Shown one piece after another: positions 1-6,281 of a stretch of 6,632 nucleotides of DNA. Position 1 is the stretch's first letter. The number at the start of each line of letters is the position of its first letter. A program made the translations under genes and the position numbers. Location of the stretch: assembly GCA_012513545.1 (NCBI GenBank), contig JAAZCB010001239.1:1-6632 (forward strand), written 5' to 3'. The notes beneath the pieces are model-generated. The model ran no database searches. It saw only the letters and a program-made list of their open reading frames with translations, and was not told the origin of the DNA. The stretch comes from Clostridiaceae bacterium (GTDB lineage Bacteria > Bacillota_A > Clostridia > Acetivibrionales > Acetivibrionaceae).

Positions 1-122
1 GTTTTAATTGGTGTTTGGGTTGGTGTTTTTATTGGTGTTGTAGTTGGCGTTTTTATTGGTGTTGCAGTTGGTGTTTTTATTGGTGTTGTAGTTGGTGTTT
101 TAATTGGTGTTGCGGTTGGTGT
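1..122 (-). repeat. 24-bp tandem repeat encoding a TPTxTPIK octapeptide linker
   Basis: Five consecutive 24-bp units, plus the first two bases of a sixth, lie in frame with the hydrolase gene. They encode TPTATPIK, TPTTTPIK, TPTATPIK, TPTTTPIK and TPTQTPIK. Units differ from each other at only a few positions, so the array probably grew by slippage or unequal crossing-over and may vary in length between strains. Thr-Pro linkers join domains in secreted glycosidases. The lysine in every octad makes this one regularly basic, unlike the uncharged linker at 6282-6632. The array continues past the left edge. Confidence 0.9.
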
Positions 123-2867
123 CACATTATTTATCGGAGATGTATTACTACTTCTTATAATTTCAAGCCACGGAGAATTTCCGTCAAGATAAATTCTGAT
201 AGTATTAGATGAGATTACCTCCACTTTCTTTTTTGCTAATCTTTCACCTGATCCATCTAATGAATAAGCTTCATAAAGTGACGCATTTGCATTCACATTA
301 ATATCAACATATCCAGTTACAGCTTCAAGCAAAGCAGGTCCTGATCCTAAATTGGTTATTTTTGTTAAGTCCGCATTTTTCGTCTGTCCTGAATTCTTTT
401 GCCGTGCAGATAAAAAGAATAGCATTTTAACCGATTCCGGTATAGGCTTATAATCCAATGTTACTAAGAATGCAGCAGCATTCGTTGAGAGTGAAAATTT
501 AATATCCTTGGTCTTAATACTTTGACCCGATATGAAACCATTTACCCCCTGTACCCTGCTTGTATCAACAACAAAGTATTCTTTGTTTTTAACAGAAGAC
601 TTTAAAGTCAGCTCATTTGTATCACTAATGTGATCCGCTTCCTCAATCAGCTCATTTAGCTGATCTTCTGTAAAAAAGTGCTTTAAATAAGCTTTTTCTT
701 CATAATCAAAGTTACCGTGGAGTATTTTATGGTTCAGCACTGCTGACGCAGGTATATAACCTTCAACTATCTGTAGTTTTCTGCTTCCTGAATTATACTT
801 ATATTCTGAAATGGCTTCATCACGATTATATCTTAGCTTTATGGTTTTTTCCGCTTCTTTAATATCGTTTCTCAAAAACATCAAAGAACATAAAGGCATC
901 TGAGACATTTTAACAGGATTATTAATAATATTAAACATGCAATCTATTTTTTTAGTTTCTGAGGTTTCGTTAAAATTGTTGGAATAAGAATATACAAACA
1001 AGCCCTCCCAACCCTGAAGAAGTCCATAGGCAGTAATAAGTGATGCCATTTCATATTCATATTCATTAGGATAAGGAGAATTCCATTCACTCACAACCAA
1101 TGGTTTTCCTTGAACAGTTGAAAGTGCTATTCTTTCAATAAATGAACTGAACTCAATTTTGCCCTTTGTATTTCCAACATCCCTAATTACTGAACCGTTA
1201 CTTTGAGAATAATTTTCAATAATATCCTCTCCACCGTTAAAAATCGGATGATCCCAATATGCATGCGTATTCATGAAATCACCTGACAGCTGTGCCATTA
1301 AATCCGGCTGTCCGAAATAGAAATTTGATGTTGATACCGGCACCCTTAAACCTAAATCCTTTTTCAAATATGAAATCATATCATCAAAAAAGCTTTTTTC
1401 CAAGGAATAGTAAAATTCAGTATTGTCTGCAAATCTCTTGTCAGTTACCTTATAGCGGTCCTTCCAGTCAGTTCTTCGAACAGTACTATCTTCAATAGAT
1501 TCATCTGAACCAACATAGCTTATTTTAACTTCTTCAAGCTTTATATCATCTATCCAGACTTTCCCTAGTGACCCTCCTAAAATAAATGAAACTTTAGAAT
1601 CACTTGTTACTTCTCTATTAACTGTAAATTCAACACTATACAATCCCCATTGTTTTTTTAAATCAAAATTTGCCGCCAAACCATAGCCATTCCATGGTGA
1701 TTCATTTTGCATATATGAAACATTAATCGCTCTTTCTCTATCAGCCTTTGCATAAAAAGACAAACGGTAGTTTTTGCCTTTCTCCAGTTTGATGCCTAAC
1801 TGCTTAAACTGAACTCCATAATCTTCAGCGTTAATAGTTCCTATATTGGCACATAGAGAATAATTACCCGAGTTCTTTTCAGAAGCATCCCTTGTAAAGG
1901 AGACACTGGTCCCATGAAGTTCACTCCTCCAGTAGTCTTCCCATTCTGTTTCAAAACCAGGATTATTTATGTAATTGGAAATGCCCGAATCCTTAAGACT
2001 CCATGCTTTCTTAAGATTTTCTGTAGTGCCATATTTATTTTTTAACCATTCATTCCATTTCACGTCAAGTTCCTTGACATAATAACCCGGCAATGGATTC
2101 TTATAGTCAACCTCTCCCGGCTGGCCAAATAATGCACCGTCAGTCCACGCAGGAAAAATTGAATTTTCATTAGTGATTTCAACTAAAGCTATTGCCGGTT
2201 CCTCACTATACATTTTTTTTGTGTATGGATTGTAATGCTTAAGAAGCTTTTTAGCATAATCCTTTTGCAGTTCTATTAGTTTATCGTCATATAATGTAAC
2301 TATCTTTGAATTCTCCGGAAGGCTATCAGCACTAGTAACACCATCTTTTCCGGTAAAGTTTCTTCCGACATGGAGATTCAAATCAACATAAATACCTTTT
2401 TCTTTAAGCTTGAAAATTAAATAATCCAACTTTTCCAGTTGGTCTTCACTCAAAGTTTTGGTATCTCCTGTTGTCGAATCAAATATGCCCTGGGGCTCGC
2501 TTAATGTATCAATGTGATGAATTCGAACTATATTAAAACCGTATTTGGCAAGATGAGCAGCAGTTTTTTCAGCATTTTCATGGCTAGGAAAACACGCTTT
2601 AAACGTGAGATTTGCTCCCCAGAATTTAGTCCTTGTACCGTCTTCAAAATAAAAATGTCCATCTTTTACTGTTAAGAAGCCATGTTTGCCTGCTGGTGCA
2701 TCAAGTACGATTTTCCCAACATCAATTGCATTGCTTAACGCATCATCCATTGGTATATCAAAAGGATACCATGATTCTGCAAAAACTTCATTACAAAGCA
2801 TTAAAAACAGTAAGTCATACACTAGAAAGCATACCAATACCATACTCATTAGCTTTCTAAAAACCAC
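1..2867 (-). CDS. Secreted modular glycoside hydrolase (clan A-like) with internal CBM4/9-like module and Thr-Pro linker; 3' end outside window
   Basis: The frame is open from a GTG at 2867 to the left edge: 955 codons, no stop seen. The GTG has a strong Shine-Dalgarno (2874-2880) 6 nt upstream. Residues 1-30 look like a signal peptide: Arg4-Lys5, a hydrophobic core, and a V-F-A cleavage site after Ala30. The catalytic part starts near residue 40, with FWGANLTF at 82-89 and VRIHHID at 114-120, as in (beta/alpha)8 clan-A enzymes. Glu234 in ITNENS is the likely acid/base, Tyr537 in HAYWDHP a likely active-site residue, and Glu594 in VVSEWNSP the likely nucleophile. A carbohydrate-binding module of CBM4/9 style (about 300-447, from NPGFE to WIDDIKLEE) is inserted between the two glutamates, which puts them 360 residues apart. 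A beta-rich domain (about 740-910) precedes the linker, which begins at 916. Substrate and exact GH family (GH5-like, GH39/42-like or unclassified) cannot be told by eye. A dockerin, CBM or tail may follow off the edge. Confidence 0.85.
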   Translation of the reverse strand, partial: MVFRKLMSMVLVCFLVYDLLFLMLCNEVFAESWYPFDIPMDDALSNAIDVGKIVLDAPAGKHGFLTVKDGHFYFEDGTRTKFWGANLTFKACFPSHENAEKTAAHLAKYGFNIVRIHHIDTLSEPQGIFDSTTGDTKTLSEDQLEKLDYLIFKLKEKGIYVDLNLHVGRNFTGKDGVTSADSLPENSKIVTLYDDKLIELQKDYAKKLLKHYNPYTKKMYSEEPAIALVEITNENSIFPAWTDGALFGQPGEVDYKNPLPGYYVKELDVKWNEWLKNKYGTTENLKKAWSLKDSGISNYINNPGFETEWEDYWRSELHGTSVSFTRDASEKNSGNYSLCANIGTINAEDYGVQFKQLGIKLEKGKNYRLSFYAKADRERAINVSYMQNESPWNGYGLAANFDLKKQWGLYSVEFTVNREVTSDSKVSFILGGSLGKVWIDDIKLEEVKISYVGSDESIEDSTVRRTDWKDRYKVTDKRFADNTEFYYSLEKSFFDDMISYLKKDLGLRVPVSTSNFYFGQPDLMAQLSGDFMNTHAYWDHPIFNGGEDIIENYSQSNGSVIRDVGNTKGKIEFSSFIERIALSTVQGKPLVVSEWNSPYPNEYEYEMASLITAYGLLQGWEGLFVYSYSNNFNETSETKKIDCMFNIINNPVKMSQMPLCSLMFLRNDIKEAEKTIKLRYNRDEAISEYKYNSGSRKLQIVEGYIPASAVLNHKILHGNFDYEEKAYLKHFFTEDQLNELIEEADHISDTNELTLKSSVKNKEYFVVDTSRVQGVNGFISGQSIKTKDIKFSLSTNAAAFLVTLDYKPIPESVKMLFFLSARQKNSGQTKNADLTKITNLGSGPALLEAVTGYVDINVNANASLYEAYSLDGSGERLAKKKVEVISSNTIRIYLDGNSPWLEIIRSSNTSPINNVTPTATPIKTPTTTPIKTPTATPIKTPTTTPIKTPTQTPIK

Positions 2868-2873
2868 ATCAAT

Positions 2874-2880
2874 CCCCCCT
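2874..2880 (-). promoter_or_regulatory. Ribosome binding site of the hydrolase; decides the GTG start
   Basis: AGGGGGG on the minus strand sits 6 nt before the GTG at 2867. An overlapping ATG at 2869 is in another frame and meets a stop after six codons. In-frame ATGs at codons 7 and 9 lack a suitably spaced site and would remove the Arg-Lys start of the signal peptide. GTG is therefore the best start. Confidence 0.7.
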
Positions 2881-2925
2881 ACTCTAACATTTAAATCTCT
2901 ATTTCTTGGCTTAGAAGAATGATTC

Positions 2926-2965
2926 AAATAAAAACTCCGGACATACGCCCATTCGCTTTTGTCCC
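2926..2965 (-). terminator. Terminator-like or attenuator-like hairpin between wecC and the hydrolase
   Basis: On the minus strand GGACA (2960-2964) pairs with TGTCC (2939-2943). A possible inner GCG/CGT stem lies in the 16-nt loop. TTTTTATTT follows after GGAG (2926-2934). The stem is short and the T run is not directly next to it, so this is a weak intrinsic terminator at best. It lies about 90 nt past the wecC stop and about 70 nt before the hydrolase GTG, so it could end wecC transcription or fold in the hydrolase leader. No known riboswitch class is recognised. Confidence 0.25.
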
Positions 2966-3008
2966 ATTATAATTATTTGTTTTATGGTTCGATGTATGCA
3001 ATAAATTT

Positions 3009-3037
3009 TTTATTCATGTATCTAAGAATTTTGTCAA
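3009..3037 (-). promoter_or_regulatory. Candidate sigma-A-type promoter for the hydrolase gene
   Basis: A perfect TTGACA -35 (3032-3037) is followed after 17 nt by AATAAA (3009-3014), a 4/6 match to the -10 consensus. It lies just past the wecC stop, giving a leader of about 135 nt. A perfect TATAAT also occurs nearer the gene, in the stretch around 2968-2973, but has no matching -35 at 16-18 nt. AT-rich spacers give such matches by chance, so this is a suggestion only. Some cellulolytic Clostridia control glycosidases by alternative sigma factors; I could not see a convincing site of that kind. Confidence 0.3.
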
Positions 3038-3052
3038 AGTACTTATTAACTA

Positions 3053-4318
3053 TTAATTTGAACCAAGCAAGAAATATCTAAAACCACTCTCCAATATTAC
3101 CTTTTTATCAAAAAAGTTCCTAGTATCCAATATATTCTTAGTCCTCATGACTTTTGAAACTTTATTGAACTGAATGTTACCGAAATCCTTGTGATTTACT
3201 GCCAATAAGACTAAATCACTGCCTTCGCAAGCATTGATCAGATCCTTTTTAATGTATTTATGATTATGAACAAACGGATCTACAATTCTAATTTCATAAT
3301 TTCCATCTGCCTCAAGCAAACCAACAAGGTGTTCAATCGGGCTTTCCCTTATATCATCTATGTCCGGTTTATATGTAACACCTAATATTGTAATTACTTT
3401 CTTACCGGAAACATCGCCTAAAATCTCTCCTATCCTGCCTAATACATGCTCTGGCATATTGTCATTTATCTTCCTTGATTTTTCAATCAAGCTTGCAGTC
3501 TCCGGGAATTTTTCTACAATGAACCAAGGGTCAACTGCCAGACAATGTCCCCCAACCCCGGGTCCAGGCTGGTGGATATTTACTCTTGGATGCTTGTTAC
3601 ACAGCTCAATGACCTTCCAGGCATTTATTCCCAATTTTTCAGAAATTATAGCCAGTTCATTTGCCAAAGCAATATTAACATCCCTATATGTATTTTCCAT
3701 CAGCTTGCACATTTCAGCAGTAGTTGCATCGGTTGTGAAGATTTTCCCCCTTACAAATGTCTTGTATAATTCTTTTACCAATTGTGCAGACTTTTCATTA
3801 ATTCCGCCAACAATCCTATTATTATCAACTAATTCAATCAGTATTCTACCTGGCAATACACGCTCGGGTGAATGTGCTACAAACAATTCTTCTCCTAAAA
3901 CCAAGCCTGTTTTTTCGAGTATGGGACAAATTATATCTTTAACTGTACCCACAGGTGATGTTGACTCCAATATTACAATGTTATCCTTTTTTAAATAAGG
4001 AACAATAGCCTCTGTTGCAGCTATGACATATGACATGTCAGCTTTTTTATCTTCGGTAATTGGTGTTGGAACCGCAATGATAAATACATCAGCACTCTCA
4101 GGTGTTACCTTGCCGACTAAATTTCCGGAGGTCACAGCTGCCTGTACCATAATATCCAGATATGGCTCTGTTATTGTGATCTTTCCCTGGTTTAACGCAT
4201 CAACAACTCCTCCATTAATATCTACTCCAACTATTTTATGTCCATGCGTTGCAAACATTGCTGCAGTCGGTAATCCGATATATCCTAAACCTATTATGCA
4301 AATTTTGCTGGCGCTCAT
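3053..4318 (-). CDS. wecC: UDP-N-acetyl-D-mannosamine dehydrogenase (WecC type)
   Basis: A complete 421-residue cytosolic enzyme, normal length for the UDP-glucose/UDP-mannose dehydrogenase family. It should oxidise UDP-ManNAc to UDP-ManNAcA in two NAD+-dependent steps, supplying an acidic sugar for surface polysaccharide. The N-terminal Rossmann fold has GLGYIG at 10-15 and the NAD-ribose-binding Asp33. The family's catalytic set is intact: ESTSPVGT at 118-125, SPER at 150-153, Lys205 and Asn209 in KLMEN, Cys259 in GVGGHC as the thioester nucleophile, and Asp263. The C-terminal UDP-binding domain carries YKPDIDDIRESP at 316-327. AVPTP, ERVLPGRIL, TYRDVNIALANEL and HPRVNIHQPGPGVGG favour the WecC subgroup over UDP-glucose dehydrogenase, though UDP-GlcNAc or UDP-GalNAc dehydrogenases are close relatives. 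No epimerase (WecB) is in the window. I chose the ATG at 4318 over the TTG at 4333 because the TTG overlaps the ribosome binding site. Confidence 0.92.
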   Translation of the reverse strand: MSASKICIIGLGYIGLPTAAMFATHGHKIVGVDINGGVVDALNQGKITITEPYLDIMVQAAVTSGNLVGKVTPESADVFIIAVPTPITEDKKADMSYVIAATEAIVPYLKKDNIVILESTSPVGTVKDIICPILEKTGLVLGEELFVAHSPERVLPGRILIELVDNNRIVGGINEKSAQLVKELYKTFVRGKIFTTDATTAEMCKLMENTYRDVNIALANELAIISEKLGINAWKVIELCNKHPRVNIHQPGPGVGGHCLAVDPWFIVEKFPETASLIEKSRKINDNMPEHVLGRIGEILGDVSGKKVITILGVTYKPDIDDIRESPIEHLVGLLEADGNYEIRIVDPFVHNHKYIKKDLINACEGSDLVLLAVNHKDFGNIQFNKVSKVMRTKNILDTRNFFDKKVILESGFRYFLLGSN

Positions 4319-4325
4319 TAATAAA

Positions 4326-4331
4326 CCCTCC
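4326..4331 (-). promoter_or_regulatory. wecC: Ribosome binding site of wecC; decides the ATG start
   Basis: GGAGGG on the minus strand lies 7 nt before the ATG at 4318. The upstream in-frame TTG at 4333 overlaps this site and adds five residues (translated MEGLL) ahead of the conserved start of the Rossmann fold, so it is not the likely start. Confidence 0.8.
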
Positions 4332-4427
4332 AATACTATAACTCGTTAAACCCAGTCAACTCTAATACTATGTATTTAATAGTGTATTTAGCAAATATTA
4401 CCAACATAAAATAAATACTATATGAAA

Positions 4428-4456
4428 ATAATATCAAATAAAAAATCAATATTCAA
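4428..4456 (-). promoter_or_regulatory. Candidate sigma-A-type promoter for wecC
   Basis: TTGAAT (4451-4456) and TATTAT (4428-4433) are separated by 17 nt on the minus strand, in the 174-bp gap between the CapK-like gene and wecC. The -10 matches the consensus at 5/6 and the -35 at 4/6. The leader would be about 100 nt. The arrangement resembles the candidate upstream of the CapK-like gene. The gap is very AT-rich, so a chance match is possible. Confidence 0.35.
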
Positions 4457-4492
4457 CACTTTAATATTTTGCATGTATATCGTCCGATTTTA

Positions 4493-5893
4493 TTATTGTT
4501 TTTTATAATCTATAGGAATGTTCTGTACAAAAAAGCGCTGTTTTCCATTCTTTGTCCTTTTAATACTATCCACCTTTCTAATCTCTAATTCAAAACGTGG
4601 ATATTTTACATAAAATCTTTTTATTACACGTCCCATCTCATCTTCGGTAGGTTCACTTCGAAAATCTACATTCAGTATCACTTTGCCTGGTTCGTTCTGG
4701 ATGAACTGAAAATTGTTAACCTTCTCTATTATTTTACGAAGTCCGTCATCAGCACATGTCGAAGGCACAATTGAGCCGGACTTATCTACAAAAAAGTCAT
4801 GTATCCTTCCTTCTATCCTTTTAATCAGCTTGTATTTCCTGCCGCACTCGCACTCTTTATTACTATTTACACCGATATCTCCCGTCCTGTATCTGATGAA
4901 GGGCATTGCATAATTTGTAAAACCAGTGCAAACCACTTCTCCAAGCTCATCTTCCTCAACAGCATCCTCATCCTTGTTATTAATCAATTCAGTATATCCA
5001 TATTCACTTAACATATGGTAATATGTGCTTTTTTCACATTCTCCTCCTAGAGTACATCTTTCAGAGTGACCATAATGACTGTATACTTTAGTATTAAATG
5101 CAGCACCGATTATTTCACGCTGATAATCGTAAATATTCTCGGATGCACACATAACAATTTTCAAATTGCTCAGATTAAGCTTTATACCATTTCTTAATAT
5201 AAACTCTGACAGAATAGTTATTGAAGAAGGATATGCCCTTATATAGTCAGGATTAAAATCTTCAATTCTCTTAACATAATTCATTAAGTTTTCTTCAATA
5301 AGATAAAAAGAAGATAGTACCAGCTCAAGACCACGATACTCATAATATCCCTTATGAGGCAAAGTGCCTCTCAAGGTTACAAACCTGTTTTTTTTATTTA
5401 TATCATAACCTACATTTCCCCAAATACTCGCTATAAAAGCCCATTCAATACTATCAGTCTTTCTCTTTTGCTCATAAAACCTCAATGGTAAATTGGTTGT
5501 ACCAGCAGTAGATACATACCTCAGCTCTGATTTTTTAAATTCCTTTGAAAGTAATTGATCTGGATTTTGCCTGACAATATCCCTTGTCAGGTATGGTATC
5601 TTCTTGAAGTCCTTGTAATCTTTAATGTCCTGAGGAAATGCCGACATTTTCCTGAATAATTCGTTATAGTACGGAACATTGTCATAAGAATAATTTAAAA
5701 GCTTCTTAATTTGAGTCATTTGATACTCTTGATGTTCTTCTTTAGAATACCATTGTGACTTTTGCAGAAAATTATACATTTGCAAAAATGACTTGTCTAG
5801 CAGTTTCTCATAAGGAAAATGTCCCTTAAAAATTTTTACATAGTTCTTTAAAATCTTCGGACTGTTTTTAAATATTAACTCTAGCAAAAGCAT
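4493..5893 (-). CDS. PaaK/CapK-like adenylate-forming enzyme (phenylacetate-CoA ligase family)
   Basis: A complete 466-residue protein, slightly longer than PaaK-type ligases. Members activate a carboxylic acid as an acyl-adenylate, usually for transfer to CoA or another acceptor; CapK-type members recur in capsule and exopolysaccharide clusters with poorly known substrates. Visible motifs in order: a phosphate-binding loop STAGTT at 128-133, YGHSE at 274-278, YRTGD at 335-339, IEGRIHD at 360-366, and a C-terminal Lys451 in GKQRF that fits the adenylation lysine. Asn134 stands where many relatives have Gly (TTG-x-P). Cys286, His293, Cys348 and Cys350 could form the zinc site known in some family members. 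There is no signal peptide or membrane segment, so it is cytosolic. The gap to wecC is 174 bp in the same direction, consistent with a shared role in polysaccharide synthesis or modification. The substrate cannot be predicted. The start is uncertain: ATG 5893 is used here, but TTG 5887 is better spaced from the ribosome binding site. Confidence 0.85.
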   Translation of the reverse strand: MLLLELIFKNSPKILKNYVKIFKGHFPYEKLLDKSFLQMYNFLQKSQWYSKEEHQEYQMTQIKKLLNYSYDNVPYYNELFRKMSAFPQDIKDYKDFKKIPYLTRDIVRQNPDQLLSKEFKKSELRYVSTAGTTNLPLRFYEQKRKTDSIEWAFIASIWGNVGYDINKKNRFVTLRGTLPHKGYYEYRGLELVLSSFYLIEENLMNYVKRIEDFNPDYIRAYPSSITILSEFILRNGIKLNLSNLKIVMCASENIYDYQREIIGAAFNTKVYSHYGHSERCTLGGECEKSTYYHMLSEYGYTELINNKDEDAVEEDELGEVVCTGFTNYAMPFIRYRTGDIGVNSNKECECGRKYKLIKRIEGRIHDFFVDKSGSIVPSTCADDGLRKIIEKVNNFQFIQNEPGKVILNVDFRSEPTEDEMGRVIKRFYVKYPRFELEIRKVDSIKRTKNGKQRFFVQNIPIDYKKQ

Positions 5894-5895
5894 TG

Positions 5896-5901
5896 CCTCC
5901 C
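5896..5901 (-). promoter_or_regulatory. Ribosome binding site of the CapK-like gene, in conflict with the ATG
   Basis: GGGAGG on the minus strand ends only 2 nt before the ATG at 5893, unusually close. The in-frame TTG at 5887 (codon 3) is 8 nt away, a normal spacing. Translation may begin at the TTG, giving 464 residues, or initiation at the ATG may be weak. Confidence 0.6.
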
Positions 5902-6004
5902 TTTTACTACAAACATTTTAAAGAGATTATTATATATAACACAACAGTCAAACAGTCGAAGTCGCATGAATAATTCCTGACAGAAGTCAATTCTTATGAT
6001 ATAA

Positions 6005-6033
6005 ATTATACATTCAAATTGTTCCATATTCAA
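6005..6033 (-). promoter_or_regulatory. Candidate sigma-A-type promoter for the CapK-like gene
   Basis: TTGAAT (6028-6033), a 17-nt spacer, and a perfect TATAAT (6005-6010) on the minus strand. This is the best promoter match in the window. Transcription would start near 5998, giving a leader of about 105 nt that contains the AACAGTC direct repeat (GACTGTT on the transcribed sense). Confidence 0.5.
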
Positions 6034-6076
6034 TAATTAATGCTATTATTTAGTCAAATATATTTTTAAGAGTACT

Positions 6077-6098
6077 TATTCTGCAAGATAGCAGAATA
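6077..6098. repeat. Perfect 8-bp inverted repeat (hairpin)
   Basis: TATTCTGC (6077-6084) and GCAGAATA (6091-6098) are perfect reverse complements around a 6-nt loop. No T run follows directly on either strand, so it is not a standard terminator. It lies about 44 bp upstream of the candidate -35 of the CapK-like gene, so it could be a protein-binding site or a secondary transcription-stop structure. Confidence 0.5.
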
Positions 6099-6194
6099 CC
6101 AGGTCAGGAAAGTTTATATCACTAGGATTTTGTCCAACTATACTGATTACCTGTAACAGATAAATATTCAGAGCATGTGAAGCACAAACAAATA

Positions 6195-6244
6195 AGTGCA
6201 TTTTTCACACTACAATATAAGAAACTGTATATGTAAAATGCACT
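6195..6244 (-). terminator. Perfect 10-bp inverted repeat, probable transcription end of the right-edge gene
   Basis: AGTGCATTTT (6195-6204) and AAAATGCACT (6235-6244) are perfect reverse complements around a 30-nt spacer. A smaller TACA/TGTA pairing is possible inside the spacer. The nearer arm is 37 nt past the stop of the right-edge gene, and on the minus strand the stem is followed by TATTTGTTTGT, a loose T-rich stretch. Position favours a terminator. The long loop and imperfect T run leave room for a stable 3' RNA structure or an operator instead. Confidence 0.4.
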
Positions 6245-6281
6245 AATCTTAAACATAAAACCTCTATACCACACTTTAGCC

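Larger units (their letters stand above)
5894..6281. other. Gene-free spacer, 388 bp
   Basis: No ORF with a ribosome binding site or recognisable product occurs here on either strand. Held within it are a candidate promoter for the CapK-like gene (6005-6033), a short direct repeat AACAGTC with 8-bp period (5943-5949 and 5951-5957) in that gene's presumed leader, a hairpin (6077-6098), and a longer inverted repeat (6195-6244) just past the stop of the right-edge gene. About 95 bp (6099-6194) have no feature I can name. Confidence 0.6.

Noticed and set aside
1..122. CRISPR-like array
   Set aside because: Units are contiguous 24-bp coding repeats with no unique spacers and stay in frame with the hydrolase.
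15..212. Plus-strand ORF rich in Trp and Cys over the repeat array
   Set aside because: It is the antisense reading of the Thr-Pro repeat linker; its composition follows the 24-bp repeat and it has no ribosome binding site.
2868..3052. Known riboswitch (c-di-GMP, TPP, preQ1, fluoride) before the hydrolase
   Set aside because: None of the conserved core sequences of those classes was recognisable; only a simple hairpin is visible.
3360..3998. Plus-strand ORF of 212 codons inside wecC
   Set aside because: It lies opposite a complete, well-conserved dehydrogenase and shows no recognisable domain or ribosome binding site.
4319..4333. TTG start adding five residues to WecC
   Set aside because: The TTG overlaps the GGAGGG ribosome binding site that serves the ATG at 4318.
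4448..4468. AATATT-9 nt-AATATT followed by a T run, as a terminator of the CapK-like gene
   Set aside because: The stem is only six A/T pairs, each arm is itself a palindrome, and it overlaps the candidate wecC -35; too weak to annotate.
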